A DNA stretch of 64,000 bases from Lasioglossum baleicum (Eukaryota > Arthropoda > Insecta > Hymenoptera > Halictidae), in NCBI RefSeq assembly GCF_051020765.1, contig NC_134935.1, positions 2,977,579 through 3,041,578 on the forward strand, in the 5' to 3' direction. The notes below the pieces were generated by a model. The model was given only the letters and a program-made list of their open reading frames with translations. It was not told the origin of the DNA and ran no database searches. The position numbers were made by a program, and so were the translations under genes. Shown here in pieces: positions 34,852-46,598 of the stretch (its first letter is position 1; each line of letters begins with the position of its first letter).

Positions 34852-35013
34852 ATGCCGAAATTTAGCAAATCTCGGATCATTACCATCGCGTTGCTGTTGG
34901 ACGAGGAGGAAGCGGAGAAAAGAAGAAGCAGACGTAGATTCTGGGTGCATAGAAGAATTTCTGCATGGGTGGAGACATACAGGAGATTTCAAGGTTGTCA
35001 TGATTTTTTTTAA
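34852..35013 (+). pseudogene. Harbinger-type nuclease N-terminus, left arm
   Basis: ATG 34852 opens 53 codons: a serine/lysine start, ALLLDEEEAEKRRSRRRFWV, then ISAWVETYRRFQ. The acidic stretch followed by RRFWVH matches the N-terminus of PIF/Harbinger DDE nucleases. The catalytic domain is absent: a mariner-type fragment follows at once. TATATAAG (34758) and a conserved leader lie upstream. Confidence 0.55.
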
Positions 35014-35019
35014 TAGCAA

Positions 35020-35379
35020 CCCCTACTTTCTGTATCATAAATCGATAGATATGTCCTAAATCTAATAGCTTGAGATATTATCCACACAATTTTCTTTCTT
35101 CATTGGATATTATCTCGTTAACTATTAGGTTTAGGAGATATGAAGGTCAACACTTTTATACTCAGAATTTGATACTCTGTCGATCTATGGTATAAAAAAA
35201 GGACATTCCATTTTAAAAAATAAAGTTGACCTTCATATCTAAAAAAATGACGTAAAAATAAAAATTTTTTTGTACCGTATGAGCTCTATTTTACCATTCA
35301 ACTTTGTCCTTCAGACATTTGACGTATCTTTAAAAACAACAAAGATATTTGTGGTGGCAACGTTAGGTGGTTCACCCTG
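35020..35379. mobile_element. Mariner-type remnant, left arm
   Basis: The right end CACCCTG followed by TA (35379-35381) and the subterminal block (ACAAAGTTGAATGGTA complement) match the ends of mariner element B. The left end is missing. It interrupts the MADF intron. Confidence 0.6.
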
Positions 35380-35453
35380 TATATTATTTAGCCAGTCAAC
35401 TACTCCATGAGATGACACAAAACATTTGATTAATCATTCTTATTGTTTATTAG

Positions 35454-36082
35454 TGGCCACTTGCAAAAAGACGTGGAGCAGCCTACGTGACGGATATAGG
35501 CGAGCTTTAAAGAGGAGGAAGAGCACAAGCGGCCAGGCAGCGGTTAACATACGTAGGTGGAAGTACGAAGAAGAGATGGCCTTCCTCAGCCGATATTATG
35601 ATGATCGGCATACGCTATCATCCCTCAAAATCGGCGGAGGGGCTACCGGTTCTACCGATGGCATTTTAGAACGGGACAGCAGCGAACTTGATGCGGATGT
35701 AGCATCACAGGGGACGTCAAACTCCTCGCACTACGAACCCTACGACCCCGCTTCGCCGCGTTCCGCTTCGCCGCGTCCCGCTTCGCCGCGTCCCGCTTCG
35801 CCACAACGTCTGCCCGTAGCAACGAAGAAGAGGAGGGTGGAGGAGCGGAGGTCCGCTGCCGCGACGATTATGGACTACCTCCTCTCCGAGGAAAAAGACA
35901 AGGAAACCGACGAAGTGGAGTTATTCTGCCGATGTATTGGTGCGAAATTAAGAAAATTAAATCCCGTCACTATGACGATTGTGAAGAAAGAAATTTTTTC
36001 GCTTTTGTCAGATGCGCAGTGTCGCCAGTTACGAGGCGACACCAGCCCCTTATCGGACGAGCATCTGGATACATCCACATGA
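35454..36082 (+). CDS. MADF-BESS protein exon of Harbinger element, left arm
   Basis: Second exon of the DNA-binding partner protein of a PIF/Harbinger transposon. It begins after a TTTATTAG acceptor (an in-frame ATG at 35426 lies within the intron). The start CKKTWSSLRDGYRRALKRRK is the C-terminal half of a MADF (Myb/SANT-like) domain. A serine/proline linker with a tandem ASPRP repeat follows (about residues 108-125 counted from 35426), then KKRRVEER basic residues, and near residues 164-195 a BESS-type motif (LFCRCIGAKLRKLNP and KKEIFSLL). The first MADF exon is missing in this arm; compare the copy at 58415-59260, where it is preserved. The open frame is identical in both arms. Confidence 0.6.
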
Positions 36083-37672
36083 ATTTTTTGGTTATTTTTT
36101 TATTATACTATAAAGTTAACACGCACACATACACACATAGTATATTTTTATTGGTACATACACACACTATAGTTTTTAATTTCATATAATTTAATGTCAG
36201 TTAATTAAAATTTTTTTTTGTTGTGTAAAATTGTTACAGATTGGTTTACAATAAAATTATATGTACGTTCCTTTGACACACTGTTAATTTTTTTGTAGGT
36301 GTTACCCCTTTCCCTAAACTTAGAATAAGTATGTTTATATAATATTAAATAGCTTGCGGTTCTGTCACGCAAACACTCCGAGCGGGCAATTTGGTCGAAA
36401 TCGGAGACAAAATCAAAGAACTTCCGATAGAAATGAGATAGAGCCATGAAATTTTTGTGAAATTAAAGCTGAAACTTTGTAGAATGCGCGAAAAATAGAG
36501 AGATTGCGGTACGAACGTTTTTTAATGTTGAGAAAATTCGTTAAACTTGCACAATTTCAAGAAAGGTGTGGTTTATCCAATACCACGCGCGGAAAATTTT
36601 TTTTTTGACATGCTATACACCATTTGCAGTAGACTTTTTCACGCTGTGTCAAATCTGGTCTCAAAATTCGCCTACGAAATCAGGATTGTGCAAGAAATTG
36701 ATTTTAGTAAACCAAAGTAATGTAATAATTTTTTCGTTGAAATCAATTGATAACCCCTTATTTTGAAAGTATATGTATTATATTCTCATATATTATACAC
36801 TTTAAAAGAAATCATAGTGAAGTACATATTTGAACGTTTACTTGGGGTATATCACTTGACGAACGATCATTCGACGTAATATTTTTATTCTGATCGGTCC
36901 ACACCGCGATATGAGACAGTTGTTTTTTAAAAATCTGAATAATGAAATGTTTTTTTAAAACCTGAATAATGAAATAAAATCCTTCCTTTAAATATTAAAT
37001 ACCATTTCACCCAGCTCTGTAAGCGCTTTTCGAAGCCGAAGATAATGTTTTGTCTAATTTAGCAGGAAAAAATGAAGGAGTAATGTGTAAATAACCATGA
37101 TGTGTAAAGATTAAAATTTATTTGAATTGAAAAAAACAAATGTTAGAAGCTTACAATTGACTAAGTAAATCTTAAAAAAATAATATACGCGAATAATAAT
37201 TTACACTACGCTAGAATTACATATACGCTAATTAAATTAAAAAAAAAAAATAATAAACGCAAATAATACATTATAATACGCTACAATTAGTCCAGTCGGC
37301 AGGTCGAAAAAAAGGCGTCTATTCGGAAAGTATTCCGAACTTAATGAAATTTTGACACGTCTTTAGGGGTACTCTGGGGTGCCGAATCTCAGTTTTCGAC
37401 CTCGAGGACCCTGTGCTAACTTGGGGAGGGGGAAAAACCACGATTTTTATTACCTTGTTTTGGTTTTTCGCCTATTACTCAAAAACTGTGGGTCCTATGA
37501 ACGTTTTTGTTTCATTTTTGGAAAGAGCATTAAATTCCCTTCAAATTTCACTAGTCAAACGTATTTTTTGATCGAATAGGTACCGAGAAACAGGCGTTCA
37601 AAATTAGGAAATGTTTTAAAATGTCACTTTGAGCCACACATTGTGACATTCAGCAGGAAATTGCAGGTTTTT

Positions 37673-37891
37673 GGCTCACAAATTTAGTTTTTCGACATAT
37701 CTACATATAATCTACATACTATGTATACCCCTTACATTTTCACACTCCCCTTCGGACACCCCCCCCCCCCCCACGTCCCGAAAGACGAATTTGAGAAATA
37801 CGTAAAAAAGTCTCTCTTTCTCCAAAAACCCTAACATTGTACTGTTATCAATATGGCTTCACATGGTTTGGAGGGGGGGTCTCTTTTCTCC
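37673..37891. other. Spacer at the centre of the giant palindrome
   Basis: Unpaired centre of about 219 bp with a run of 14 cytosines near 37758. The sequences TCTCTTTCTCCAAAAACC (37813) and TCTCTTTTCTCCAGAAACC (37875) are near-copies, which may mark the junction where the inversion formed. Confidence 0.7.
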
Positions 37892-39481
37892 AGAAACCTG
37901 CAATTTCCTGCTGAATGTCACAATGTGTGGCTCAAAGTGACATTTTAAAACATTTCCTAATTTTGAACGCCTGTTTCTCGGTACCTATTCGATCAAAAAA
38001 TACGTTTGACTAGTGAAATTTGAAGGGAATTTAATGCTCTTTCCAAAAATGAAACAAAAACGTTCATAGGACCCACAGTTTTTGAGTAATAGGCGAAAAA
38101 CCAAAACAAGGTAATAAAAATCGTGGTTTTTCCCCCTCCCCAAGTTAGCACAGGGTCCTCGAGGTCGAAAACTGAGATTCGGCACCCCAGAGTACCCCTA
38201 AAGACGTGTCAAAATTTCATTAAGTTCGGAATACTTTCCGAATAGACGCCTTTTTTTCGACCTGCCGACTGGACTAATTGTAGCGTATTATAATGTATTA
38301 TTTGCGTTTATTATTTTTTTTTTTTAATTTAATTAGCGTATATGTAATTCTAGCGTAGTGTAAATTATTATTCGCGTATATTATTTTTTTAAGATTTACT
38401 TAGTCAATTGTAAGCTTCTAACATTTGTTTTTTTCAATTCAAATAAATTTTAATCTTTACACATCATGGTTATTTACACATTACTCCTTCATTTTTTCCT
38501 GCTAAATTAGACAAAACATTATCTTCGGCTTCGAAAAGCGCTTACAGAGCTGGGTGAAATGGTATTTAATATTTAAAGGAAGGATTTTATTTCATTATTC
38601 AGGTTTTAAAAAAACATTTCATTATTCAGATTTTTAAAAAACAACTGTCTCATATCGCGGTGTGGACCGATCAGAATAAAAATATTACGTCGAATGATCG
38701 TTCGTCAAGTGATATACCCCAAGTAAACGTTCAAATATGTACTTCACTATGATTTCTTTTAAAGTGTATAATATATGAGAATATAATACATATACTTTCA
38801 AAATAAGGGGTTATCAATTGATTTCAACGAAAAAATTATTACATTACTTTGGTTTACTAAAATCAATTTCTTGCACAATCCTGATTTCGTAGGCGAATTT
38901 TGAGACCAGATTTGACACAGCGTGAAAAAGTCTACTGCAAATGGTGTATAGCATGTCAAAAAAAAAATTTTCCGCGCGTGGTATTGGATAAACCACACCT
39001 TTCTTGAAATTGTGCAAGTTTAACGAATTTTCTCAACATTAAAAAACGTTCGTACCGCAATCTCTCTATTTTTCGCGCATTCTACAAAGTTTCAGCTTTA
39101 ATTTCACAAAAATTTCATGGCTCTATCTCATTTCTATCGGAAGTTCTTTGATTTTGTCTCCGATTTCGACCAAATTGCCCGCTCGGAGTGTTTGCGTGAC
39201 AGAACCGCAAGCTATTTAATATTATATAAACATACTTATTCTAAGTTTAGGGAAAGGGGTAACACCTACAAAAAAATTAACAGTGTGTCAAAGGAACGTA
39301 CATATAATTTTATTGTAAACCAATCTGTAACAATTTTACACAACAAAAAAAAATTTTAATTAACTGACATTAAATTATATGAAATTAAAAACTATAGTGT
39401 GTGTATGTACCAATAAAAATATACTATGTGTGTATGTGTGCGTGTTAACTTTATAGTATAATAAAAAAATAACCAAAAAAT

Positions 39482-40110
39482 TCATGTGGATGTATCCAGA
39501 TGCTCGTCCGATAAGGGGCTGGTGTCGCCTCGTAACTGGCGACACTGCGCATCTGACAAAAGCGAAAAAATTTCTTTCTTCACAATCGTCATAGTGACGG
39601 GATTTAATTTTCTTAATTTCGCACCAATACATCGGCAGAATAACTCCACTTCGTCGGTTTCCTTGTCTTTTTCCTCGGAGAGGAGGTAGTCCATAATCGT
39701 CGCGGCAGCGGACCTCCGCTCCTCCACCCTCCTCTTCTTCGTTGCTACGGGCAGACGTTGTGGCGAAGCGGGACGCGGCGAAGCGGGACGCGGCGAAGCG
39801 GAACGCGGCGAAGCGGGGTCGTAGGGTTCGTAGTGCGAGGAGTTTGACGTCCCCTGTGATGCTACATCCGCATCAAGTTCGCTGCTGTCCCGTTCTAAAA
39901 TGCCATCGGTAGAACCGGTAGCCCCTCCGCCGATTTTGAGGGATGATAGCGTATGCCGATCATCATAATATCGGCTGAGGAAGGCCATCTCTTCTTCGTA
40001 CTTCCACCTACGTATGTTAACCGCTGCCTGGCCGCTTGTGCTCTTCCTCCTCTTTAAAGCTCGCCTATATCCGTCACGTAGGCTGCTCCACGTCTTTTTG
40101 CAAGTGGCCA
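39482..40110 (-). CDS. MADF-BESS protein exon of Harbinger element, right arm
   Basis: Exact mirror of the exon at 35454-36082, same acceptor and same 218-codon frame from the upstream ATG, with no amino-acid difference. The lack of divergence implies recent duplication or ongoing conversion between arms and makes either copy equally likely to be expressed. The first MADF exon is missing here too. Confidence 0.6.
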
Positions 40111-40184
40111 CTAATAAACAATAAGAATGATTAATCAAATGTTTTGTGTCATCTCATGGAGTAGTTGACTGGCAAAATAATATA

Positions 40185-40545
40185 CAGGGTGAACCACCTA
40201 ACGTTGCCACCACAAATATCTTTGTTGTTTTTAAAGATACGTCAAATGTCTGAAGGACAAAGTTGAATGGTAAAATAGAGCTCATACGGTACAAAAAAAT
40301 TTTTATTTTTACGTCATTTTTTTAGATATGAAGGTCAACTTCATTTTTTAAAATGGAATGTCCTTTTTTTATACCATAGATCGACAGAGTATCAAATTCT
40401 GAGTATAAAAGTGTTGACCTTCATATCTCCTAAACCTAATAGTTAACGAGATAATATCCAATGAAGAAAGAAAATTGTGTGGATAATATCTCAAGCTATT
40501 AGATTTAGGACATATCTATCGATTTATGATACAGAAAGTAGGGGT
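40185..40545. mobile_element. Mariner-type remnant, right arm
   Basis: Mirror of 35020-35379. The terminus CAGGGTGAACCACCTAACGT follows TA at 40183-40184. Confidence 0.6.
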
Positions 40546-40550
40546 TGCTA

Positions 40551-40712
40551 TTAAAAAAAATCATGACAACCTTGAAATCTCCTGTATGTCTCCACCCATG
40601 CAGAAATTCTTCTATGCACCCAGAATCTACGTCTGCTTCTTCTTTTCTCCGCTTCCTCCTCGTCCAACAGCAACGCGATGGTAATGATCCGAGATTTGCT
40701 AAATTTCGGCAT
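40551..40712 (-). pseudogene. Harbinger-type nuclease N-terminus, right arm
   Basis: Mirror of 34852-35013 with the same 53 codons and stop. The catalytic domain is absent. Confidence 0.55.
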
Positions 40713-42924
40713 GACTGAGCGACGTTAATATTTCCAACTCCGAAAGATATTCGGCACGAGGACTACGAGCACTGAGCAGATTAACTTTCTGCTCCTCTTA
40801 TATATTCCAGAGCAATTGAATAGAAAAGCGAGGAGAGAGGGAAAGCAGAAATTTGTGTGAAAAGAGCTGCATCTGTCTCTGCAAGGTATACTAAAATACT
40901 TAAATAGCCTAATAAATGCTGGTTGTAGAAAAATATTCGAGCCCGAAAAGTAGCCTTTAAAAACGAACGGGTCCGGAGCGCTTAGACCGAATATCAGGGA
41001 CCTAACAGTAAAATTTAACTACCGGACTTCCCCGATTTTCGCAGTGCAAAGAAGGCCCCAGATAAAGAGGAGCCAAGGGACACAAGTCGCCTAAATTAGT
41101 TTAGTGCACCCTAGGGTGGACCTTATTTTTCGACCATGAAATTTATTTGGCCCCGTATCCCGTATGCGCAGCAAATTTGAAAATTTTGAATTTTTTAAAT
41201 CTTGACATCGATACAAGATCGATCTCGGTCATTATCTGCCTCAGAAGTCCTATTTTTACGTTCACGAGGCGTAATATGCATTATTGCATTATGAAAATAG
41301 CTACATGCGCAGTCGTATGCTTCCGAATCATGCAAATTACGCCCCTTAATATCTCTGTCAGTTATGTACAATATGAAAAAACTCTGCAAACAAAAGTTGT
41401 AGTATGTGAGGAGGTGAATATAGAATCAGAGAAAAAAATTTTTCAAGGTCGTTTTATAAAGTTTTTAAGGTCACGGATGTTTTTTTCGATCAACAACTGT
41501 TTATGCTATATGTAGATTCTAAAAGAGAAAAAAAATTCAACGATATGTCAAGGTTCAACAGATTCAAAATTTTCAAATTTGCTGCGCATCCTTTTCCCAT
41601 GATCCAATCGGCCCTAAATTTTTTCCAGATTATTTCCTCAACATCTGTCAGAATTCTGGGATACGGGGCCAAACAAATTTCGCAAAATAATTTTCGTCAA
41701 GTATAGCGAAGGTTCGCCCTAGTGCACACAGTACACAAGGACAAACGCGAATCCGAATTCAAGGTAAAGTACACAGCGACGACGCATCTACCCTGGACGT
41801 CAATTAACCAAAAATTGTATTAACATCAATTATTAACAAAACACTGTTTCGTAGAGAATTGCTCCGCATGGAATATATGCGTGTGTATCTTTTCCTTTCT
41901 GTTGCATAAAATAGTTCTATCAGACGTAAACTCATGGTGGCGAAGCCGCGAGGCGCCGCACAGTGGTTCCAAATCCCCAAAAGCTGGCCAAAACCCCAAA
42001 AATGAATTATGAGCTAGGACGTTTTTACCCATTGGGATGGGTACTCTAATAGTGACTCCGTAGTGGGGTAAACGGGAAAATGCTTGCATTTTTTTACCTG
42101 AGTTGCAGTCGTAGTCGAAACTTCGCTTTCGTTAGACAGGCATTTTTCACGCGCGTGAGCGTACGTACGAAATATAAGTGCAAAGTGTATAAGTTATATT
42201 GGAAGCTACTGATTTTTATACTACATAATGGATACAGTTTGCGGAGGTAAGTTCAATCGTTTTTAGTGCTGAATTGTTAATGTTAACCGGTTAACAATTA
42301 CACGGAAGGGGAACGTAAATTTTGACCCATACATTTTAAAGATGTAGTGATAAGTTAAAACCTCCACACACCTCCAGCAAATAACTTACATAGGGTCTTA
42401 GATTATACTATTATCTTGCAAAATCTAAAATCTTAATTGCCAATTCGCGCCATTTCTCACGTACCACCATTTTATATAACTCAGTGTAAGCATTTTATTA
42501 GCTTTCACCAAAATATCTCGGAAAGTATGAATGATACTAAAAAATGTTTCAAATAAAAATTTTACGGTTTGAAGGAACACATTTGACGATGGTATGCCTT
42601 TGACTTATTAGTGACCTTGAAACGTCCTGCGAAGGTCACGGGTCAATTTTTTAAAAAAAGGGTTATTTTTTTTATATATTCTTATAGCTGACATTCAGAC
42701 AATTTCAAAACAATATAATAACATTATTTTGCGTTAATTTGTTACCGAGATATAAACGTTTTAATAAGAGAGCTAGAGAGGAAGCGACCTTTAAGGGACA
42801 GACAGGTCTAAGTACATTAATTTATAGAAGTAATTAATTAACGTTTTAATTAATTCTTAGACAAAATGTTTCAAATATTGATTTCTATTATTTACTTTCA
42901 GGGTCTCGTGATAGCGAAATCCGT

Positions 42925-43521
42925 TTGACGAGAAAACAGATTTTTCAAATAATTAAGTGTTATTTGAATAGTGATATTACTATAATATCTGAACACCTTC
43001 AGAATCAGATATGCGAACAGCACGGGAAATTAATTGATGTAAATCATGAAACAAAGACCGCATTAGGGATTTTAATTTCTAAAATTAAGACAAAATGGCG
43101 AAGTGTAAAGAGAACGGAAGATTTCTTTTTTAGAAAGTTTGCTACGTGGCTTAATGTATCTGTTGCATTCCGTATACCTGCAGACAGCGACAATCATGCG
43201 AACATCATTGGCCGTCCTTCTTTAGAATTTGAAACCTCCAGCGAAAGATCAAAGCGAAGAAAGACAGCAGATATTCGGGCAAATTTTTCAGATGATGCAT
43301 TATCGTATGCAACTCAAATGAGTTTCCGAGCATCTTCTTGTGCTTTGTGGTCGCAATACGTACGATACACCTCGGAATGCCAATTTTTGAACAGAAGTAA
43401 CAATTTTTTAACGTATGCGTTCGCCATATTGGATCCGCCATTTTGTTTTTCGAATTTTGAGTCCAGATTTGTACTCAGCGGACCCGAAAACCATAGTATA
43501 CTAATTTTTGAACAGAACTAA
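42925..43521 (+). pseudogene. Partial ORF of the Transib-like element
   Basis: A 198-codon frame. Codons 1-110 look coding: a lysine-rich start, then GRPSLEFETSSERSKRRKTA, a pattern seen in N-terminal regions of insect transposon proteins, then LSYATQMSFRAS. The last 45 codons lie in the tandem-repeat tract and are probably not protein-derived. ATG 42925 may not be the true start, since a CAG acceptor-like site lies at 42899-42901, about 24 bp before it. No DDE catalytic domain is present. Assigning it to a Transib N-terminus rests on its position between the TIRs; I cannot verify the homology. Confidence 0.4.
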
Positions 43522-43745
43522 CAATTCTTTAACGTATGCGTTCGCCATATTGGATCCGCCATTTTGTTTTTTCGAATTTTGAGTTCAGATTTGTAATCAG
43601 CAGACCCGAAAACCATAGTATACTAATTTTTGAACAGAACTAACAATTTTGTAACGTATGCGTTCGCCATATTGGATCCGCCATTTTGTTTTTTCGAATT
43701 TTGAGTTCAGATTCGTAATCAGCGGACCCGAAAACCATGGGATAC
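43378..43745. repeat. Three tandem copies of a unit of about 121 bp
   Basis: Each unit contains CAATTTTTGAACAGAA or close variants, ACGTATGCGTTCGCCATATT, a GCCATTTTG segment and GACCCGAAAACCAT. Starts are near 43383, 43503 and 43625. The array lies in the 3' part of the Transib-like element. Confidence 0.85.
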
Positions 43746-43880
43746 CAATTTTTGGAAAAATTGAAGTACGTTTAGGGGTTTTGGCCAGCTTTTGGGGATT
43801 TGGAACCACTGTGCGCCGCGCCGTGCCGAGCCGCGAGGGCTGGTGAGCGAAGCGAACGGGTGGAGTAGGCCCTCAGTATG

Positions 43881-44599
43881 TATATGTAATTCTTGTTGTG
43901 TTTTAGCTTTGCAGGTAGTATCATAAGGTTATAGTATTACATAGTATTTCATTTAAAAGATGAAAAATCAATAACAATCGCGAGAAACTTCAACATCTGT
44001 CTCATGAATTTTTTCAGATTTCTTAAAAAACGAAAAGATGGACGGGAGGCCACAATAGGATACAAAAACAAAGAGAATCGTTTTTCATGAGCATTGAAAA
44101 ATGATTATGGCAAAGCAAATTTTGGAATGTTTGTCCATTTATTTTGGTCATGTTCAACAGAAAAGCCAGACAATTGGCGTTCGAATGTGCCAGAATATTT
44201 TACTTCCACAACATTCTACTTTTTTGGCGGCTAAAGAATTCAAGGCAGTATATGCCATAAGCAATCTTATCCCAAAGATAGCGGTTGAGCTGTTACGTTG
44301 TTTTGATGTTCTGCTACACATATGTATGTAGCATATTTTCATTAACCCTAACATAAATAAATTTTGTTGTTTGCATGACAGTGTTGTATTTCATTAATGT
44401 TTTTATTATTGGAAAATTTTATATAGTTTTTGGTAACAACTGCCTGAACAAATGAAAAAATATTGAAAAACGATTGCAAGATCTTAATTTCAGGGTTAGA
44501 ATTTTTAAATATTATAAATTTAACAATAACATTTACTCGTTGAAGATGAAAATATCTCTACTATTTCTACGGCATTTTCATATGCTTCTCCAAAATCGG
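43881..44599. other. Intergenic, no gene seen
   Basis: AT-rich stretch with no TIRs, tandem repeats or protein-like ORF. Confidence 0.4.
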
Positions 44600-45473
44600 A
44601 ACTTGCATGTAGCCCCGGTGTCCTCTTGTTGCTTTATGACGGGGTGACCTTGCGGACCTTTTCGCAGTTTTCTGGCGCTGGTGGGTGCATTGTAAAGACA
44701 CGCCACAATGAAGTGGTTATTGCGAGTTATTTGCGGATTTGGGCGTGATTAGTTTCAAGCTGCGAGCATTGGTTTCGCCTACAATCGCCTGTTAGTTTAC
44801 CGTAACGACTATGACTTTATTACAGGGGCTTTATTACAAGACAATTTTCAATGGTTGCGAGTCGTTTCGAGAGGCGAGCTCTACAATCGCTTATTATTTC
44901 ATTGTGAAGACTATGACTTTATTGGGGGGACGGCAAAAGAATTTTCGAAGCTCGCGAGTCATTTTTTATAATTATACAGGGTGTTTCATTTATCCAATTT
45001 TAGTTTACAAAAATTGTTCAGTATGGAGGGAAGAATCATATTGTGTAATTTTTTCAGGATTCAAATAACGAGAGGAGAAATTTCGCAACAAATCAATTTT
45101 TTAAAAAATGAAACCATACATTTCTTTCGTCATGACACGATAGGATTTTCCAAGACGAATTCAGCGACATATCACATTTTGTTATATTTACTGTCGCAAA
45201 ACGAAATCTGTTTTCTGTCGATAAAAAAATCATTTATAAAAAGTTCATATTTTATCACAAGGAATGCAGTAATCGTTGGATTTCACAAAAGTTATTCGGG
45301 AAATCTAGTTAATTGAAAATATTAAATTTGCATATGTTCTATTTACAAACAATCATTATCGATGATAGACATTATCATTGACTGATAAATATCCATTATA
45401 ACGGACAACAATTCTTTTTGGTCATATGGAACCGCTATCGATGATGGAAATAATTTTTGTCTATTACCAGAGA

Positions 45474-46005
45474 TGGGCAGTATTCAAATACAAAATTATT
45501 CAAATAATTTTTGAATAAAAGATAAATAACTATTATTTTTTAATCAAAGGCTTGAATACAAAAGTATCTTTTATTAAAAAATTATTTGAATAATTTTGTA
45601 TTCGCCGAGAATTTTTATTCGAGCTTTGAATAAAATTTTTATTCTTTATTTTTATTCTATTTTCTCGAAAATGAATAAATCCATGAATACTTTCGGCCAG
45701 CTCGAGGCTACAATGAACACGACCGACGCCCGAGGATCGAGCCTTGAGGCCTGAGCCCAGAACACAATAGTAGTGCAATAAACACGGCCGGGCAATCCTC
45801 CGGCCAGCCAGGTAGCTCGGCATGAAACCGCTAAGGAGCGAATGCTGAACTTATTTATTTTCCGTGCTGCGCCCTCACGAAAGTCACGCGAGCCAATTCG
45901 TGGCGTTCTGCCGATTAAGAAAAGCCTAAACTCGACGGAATTAGGACCGTTTCTAGTGGTTTTATTCATTAAAGTATGCTCGAAATTGTTATTCAAATAA
46001 TTTTC
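45474..46005. mobile_element. hAT-type nonautonomous element (related copy at 20120)
   Basis: Starts CAGAGATGGGCAGTATTCAA and contains runs of ATTCAAATAATTT-type sequence. 45700-45900 is the inverse of 20150-20345. The right end (TTCAAATAATTTTCTGCCC) looks like a worn TIR. Confidence 0.55.
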
Positions 46006-46232
46006 TGCCCAAAAAAAGGATCCATTTAAGAAAATTAATTTGTTTCGTGAAATTCCTCCCCCCACCATTCGAGTCCTGAAAAAAACTTACACCATATTAT
46101 TTTTCCCTCCATACTGAACAATTTTTGTAAACTAATTTTTTCGTAACTTTAGCGTGTCACGAGATATTTCCGTCATTGGATAAACAAAATACCCTATATA
46201 TAATTTCTTATAACATACATACATTCTATATA

Positions 46233-46598
46233 CAGGGTGTCCCAAAACTCGTGAAAATCCCGAAAGGGGGTGGTTCCTGAGACCATTCTAAGAGACATTT
46301 TCCTTTGCACCAAAGTCAACTGCGGCTTTGTTTAGGAGTTATTAACGAAAAACACGGACCAATCAGAGCGCGCCCTGGGCCGCCGCGCCGTCACGATGCG
46401 ATGTCACGGCGTACCGCGACACTCGCTTGCCGGCGCGGCTTGGCGCGCCGGGCCAGGGCGCGCTCTGATTGGTCCGTGTTTTTCGTTAATAACTCCTAAA
46501 CAAAGCCGCAGTTGACATTGGTGCAAAGGAAAACGTCTCTTAGAATGGTCTCAGGAACCACCCCCTTTCGGGATTTTCACGAGTTTTGGGACACCCTG
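46233..46598. mobile_element. 366 bp palindromic MITE, copy 2
   Basis: Same length as the copy at 15003-15368 and almost identical, TA on both sides. The strong similarity between copies shows recent mobility. Confidence 0.85.

Larger units (their letters stand above)
41959..43813 (+). mobile_element. Transib-like element inserted in the right palindrome arm
   Basis: Ends CACAGTGGTTCCAAATCCCC and complement, TIRs about 40 bp, flanked by the 5 bp GC-rich duplication CGCCG (41954-41958 and 43814-43818). A CAC-starting terminus that reads CACAGTG and a 5 bp GC-rich TSD are the known hallmarks of Transib, the family ancestral to RAG1. The 1.85 kb length is too short for a full transposase (about 700 residues); one ORF remains (42925-43521). 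Confidence 0.75.
33555..43880. mobile_element. Giant palindrome built from PIF/Harbinger-type sequence
   Basis: Outer ends CATACTGAGGGCCTACTCCA (33555) and complement (ending 43880), with TATA next to each. Left arm 33555-37672, spacer 37673-37891, right arm 37892-43880. From about 33730 to 41830 mirrored positions add up to 75564 with no indels; only single-base differences are seen (for example near 34300, 34560, 35200 and 35405). A 4 bp indel (ACAT near 33690) and a 1.86 kb Transib-like insertion distinguish the arms further out. Each arm holds, in order: outer TIR, MITE-related sequence, Harbinger nuclease first exon, mariner-type remnant, MADF-BESS exon and a non-coding tail. Confidence 0.85.

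Noticed and set aside
37740..37780. Run of 14 cytosines at the palindrome centre as a possible assembly join
   Set aside because: A join is possible, but arm-specific differences and a one-arm insertion favour a real palindrome; kept only as a caveat.
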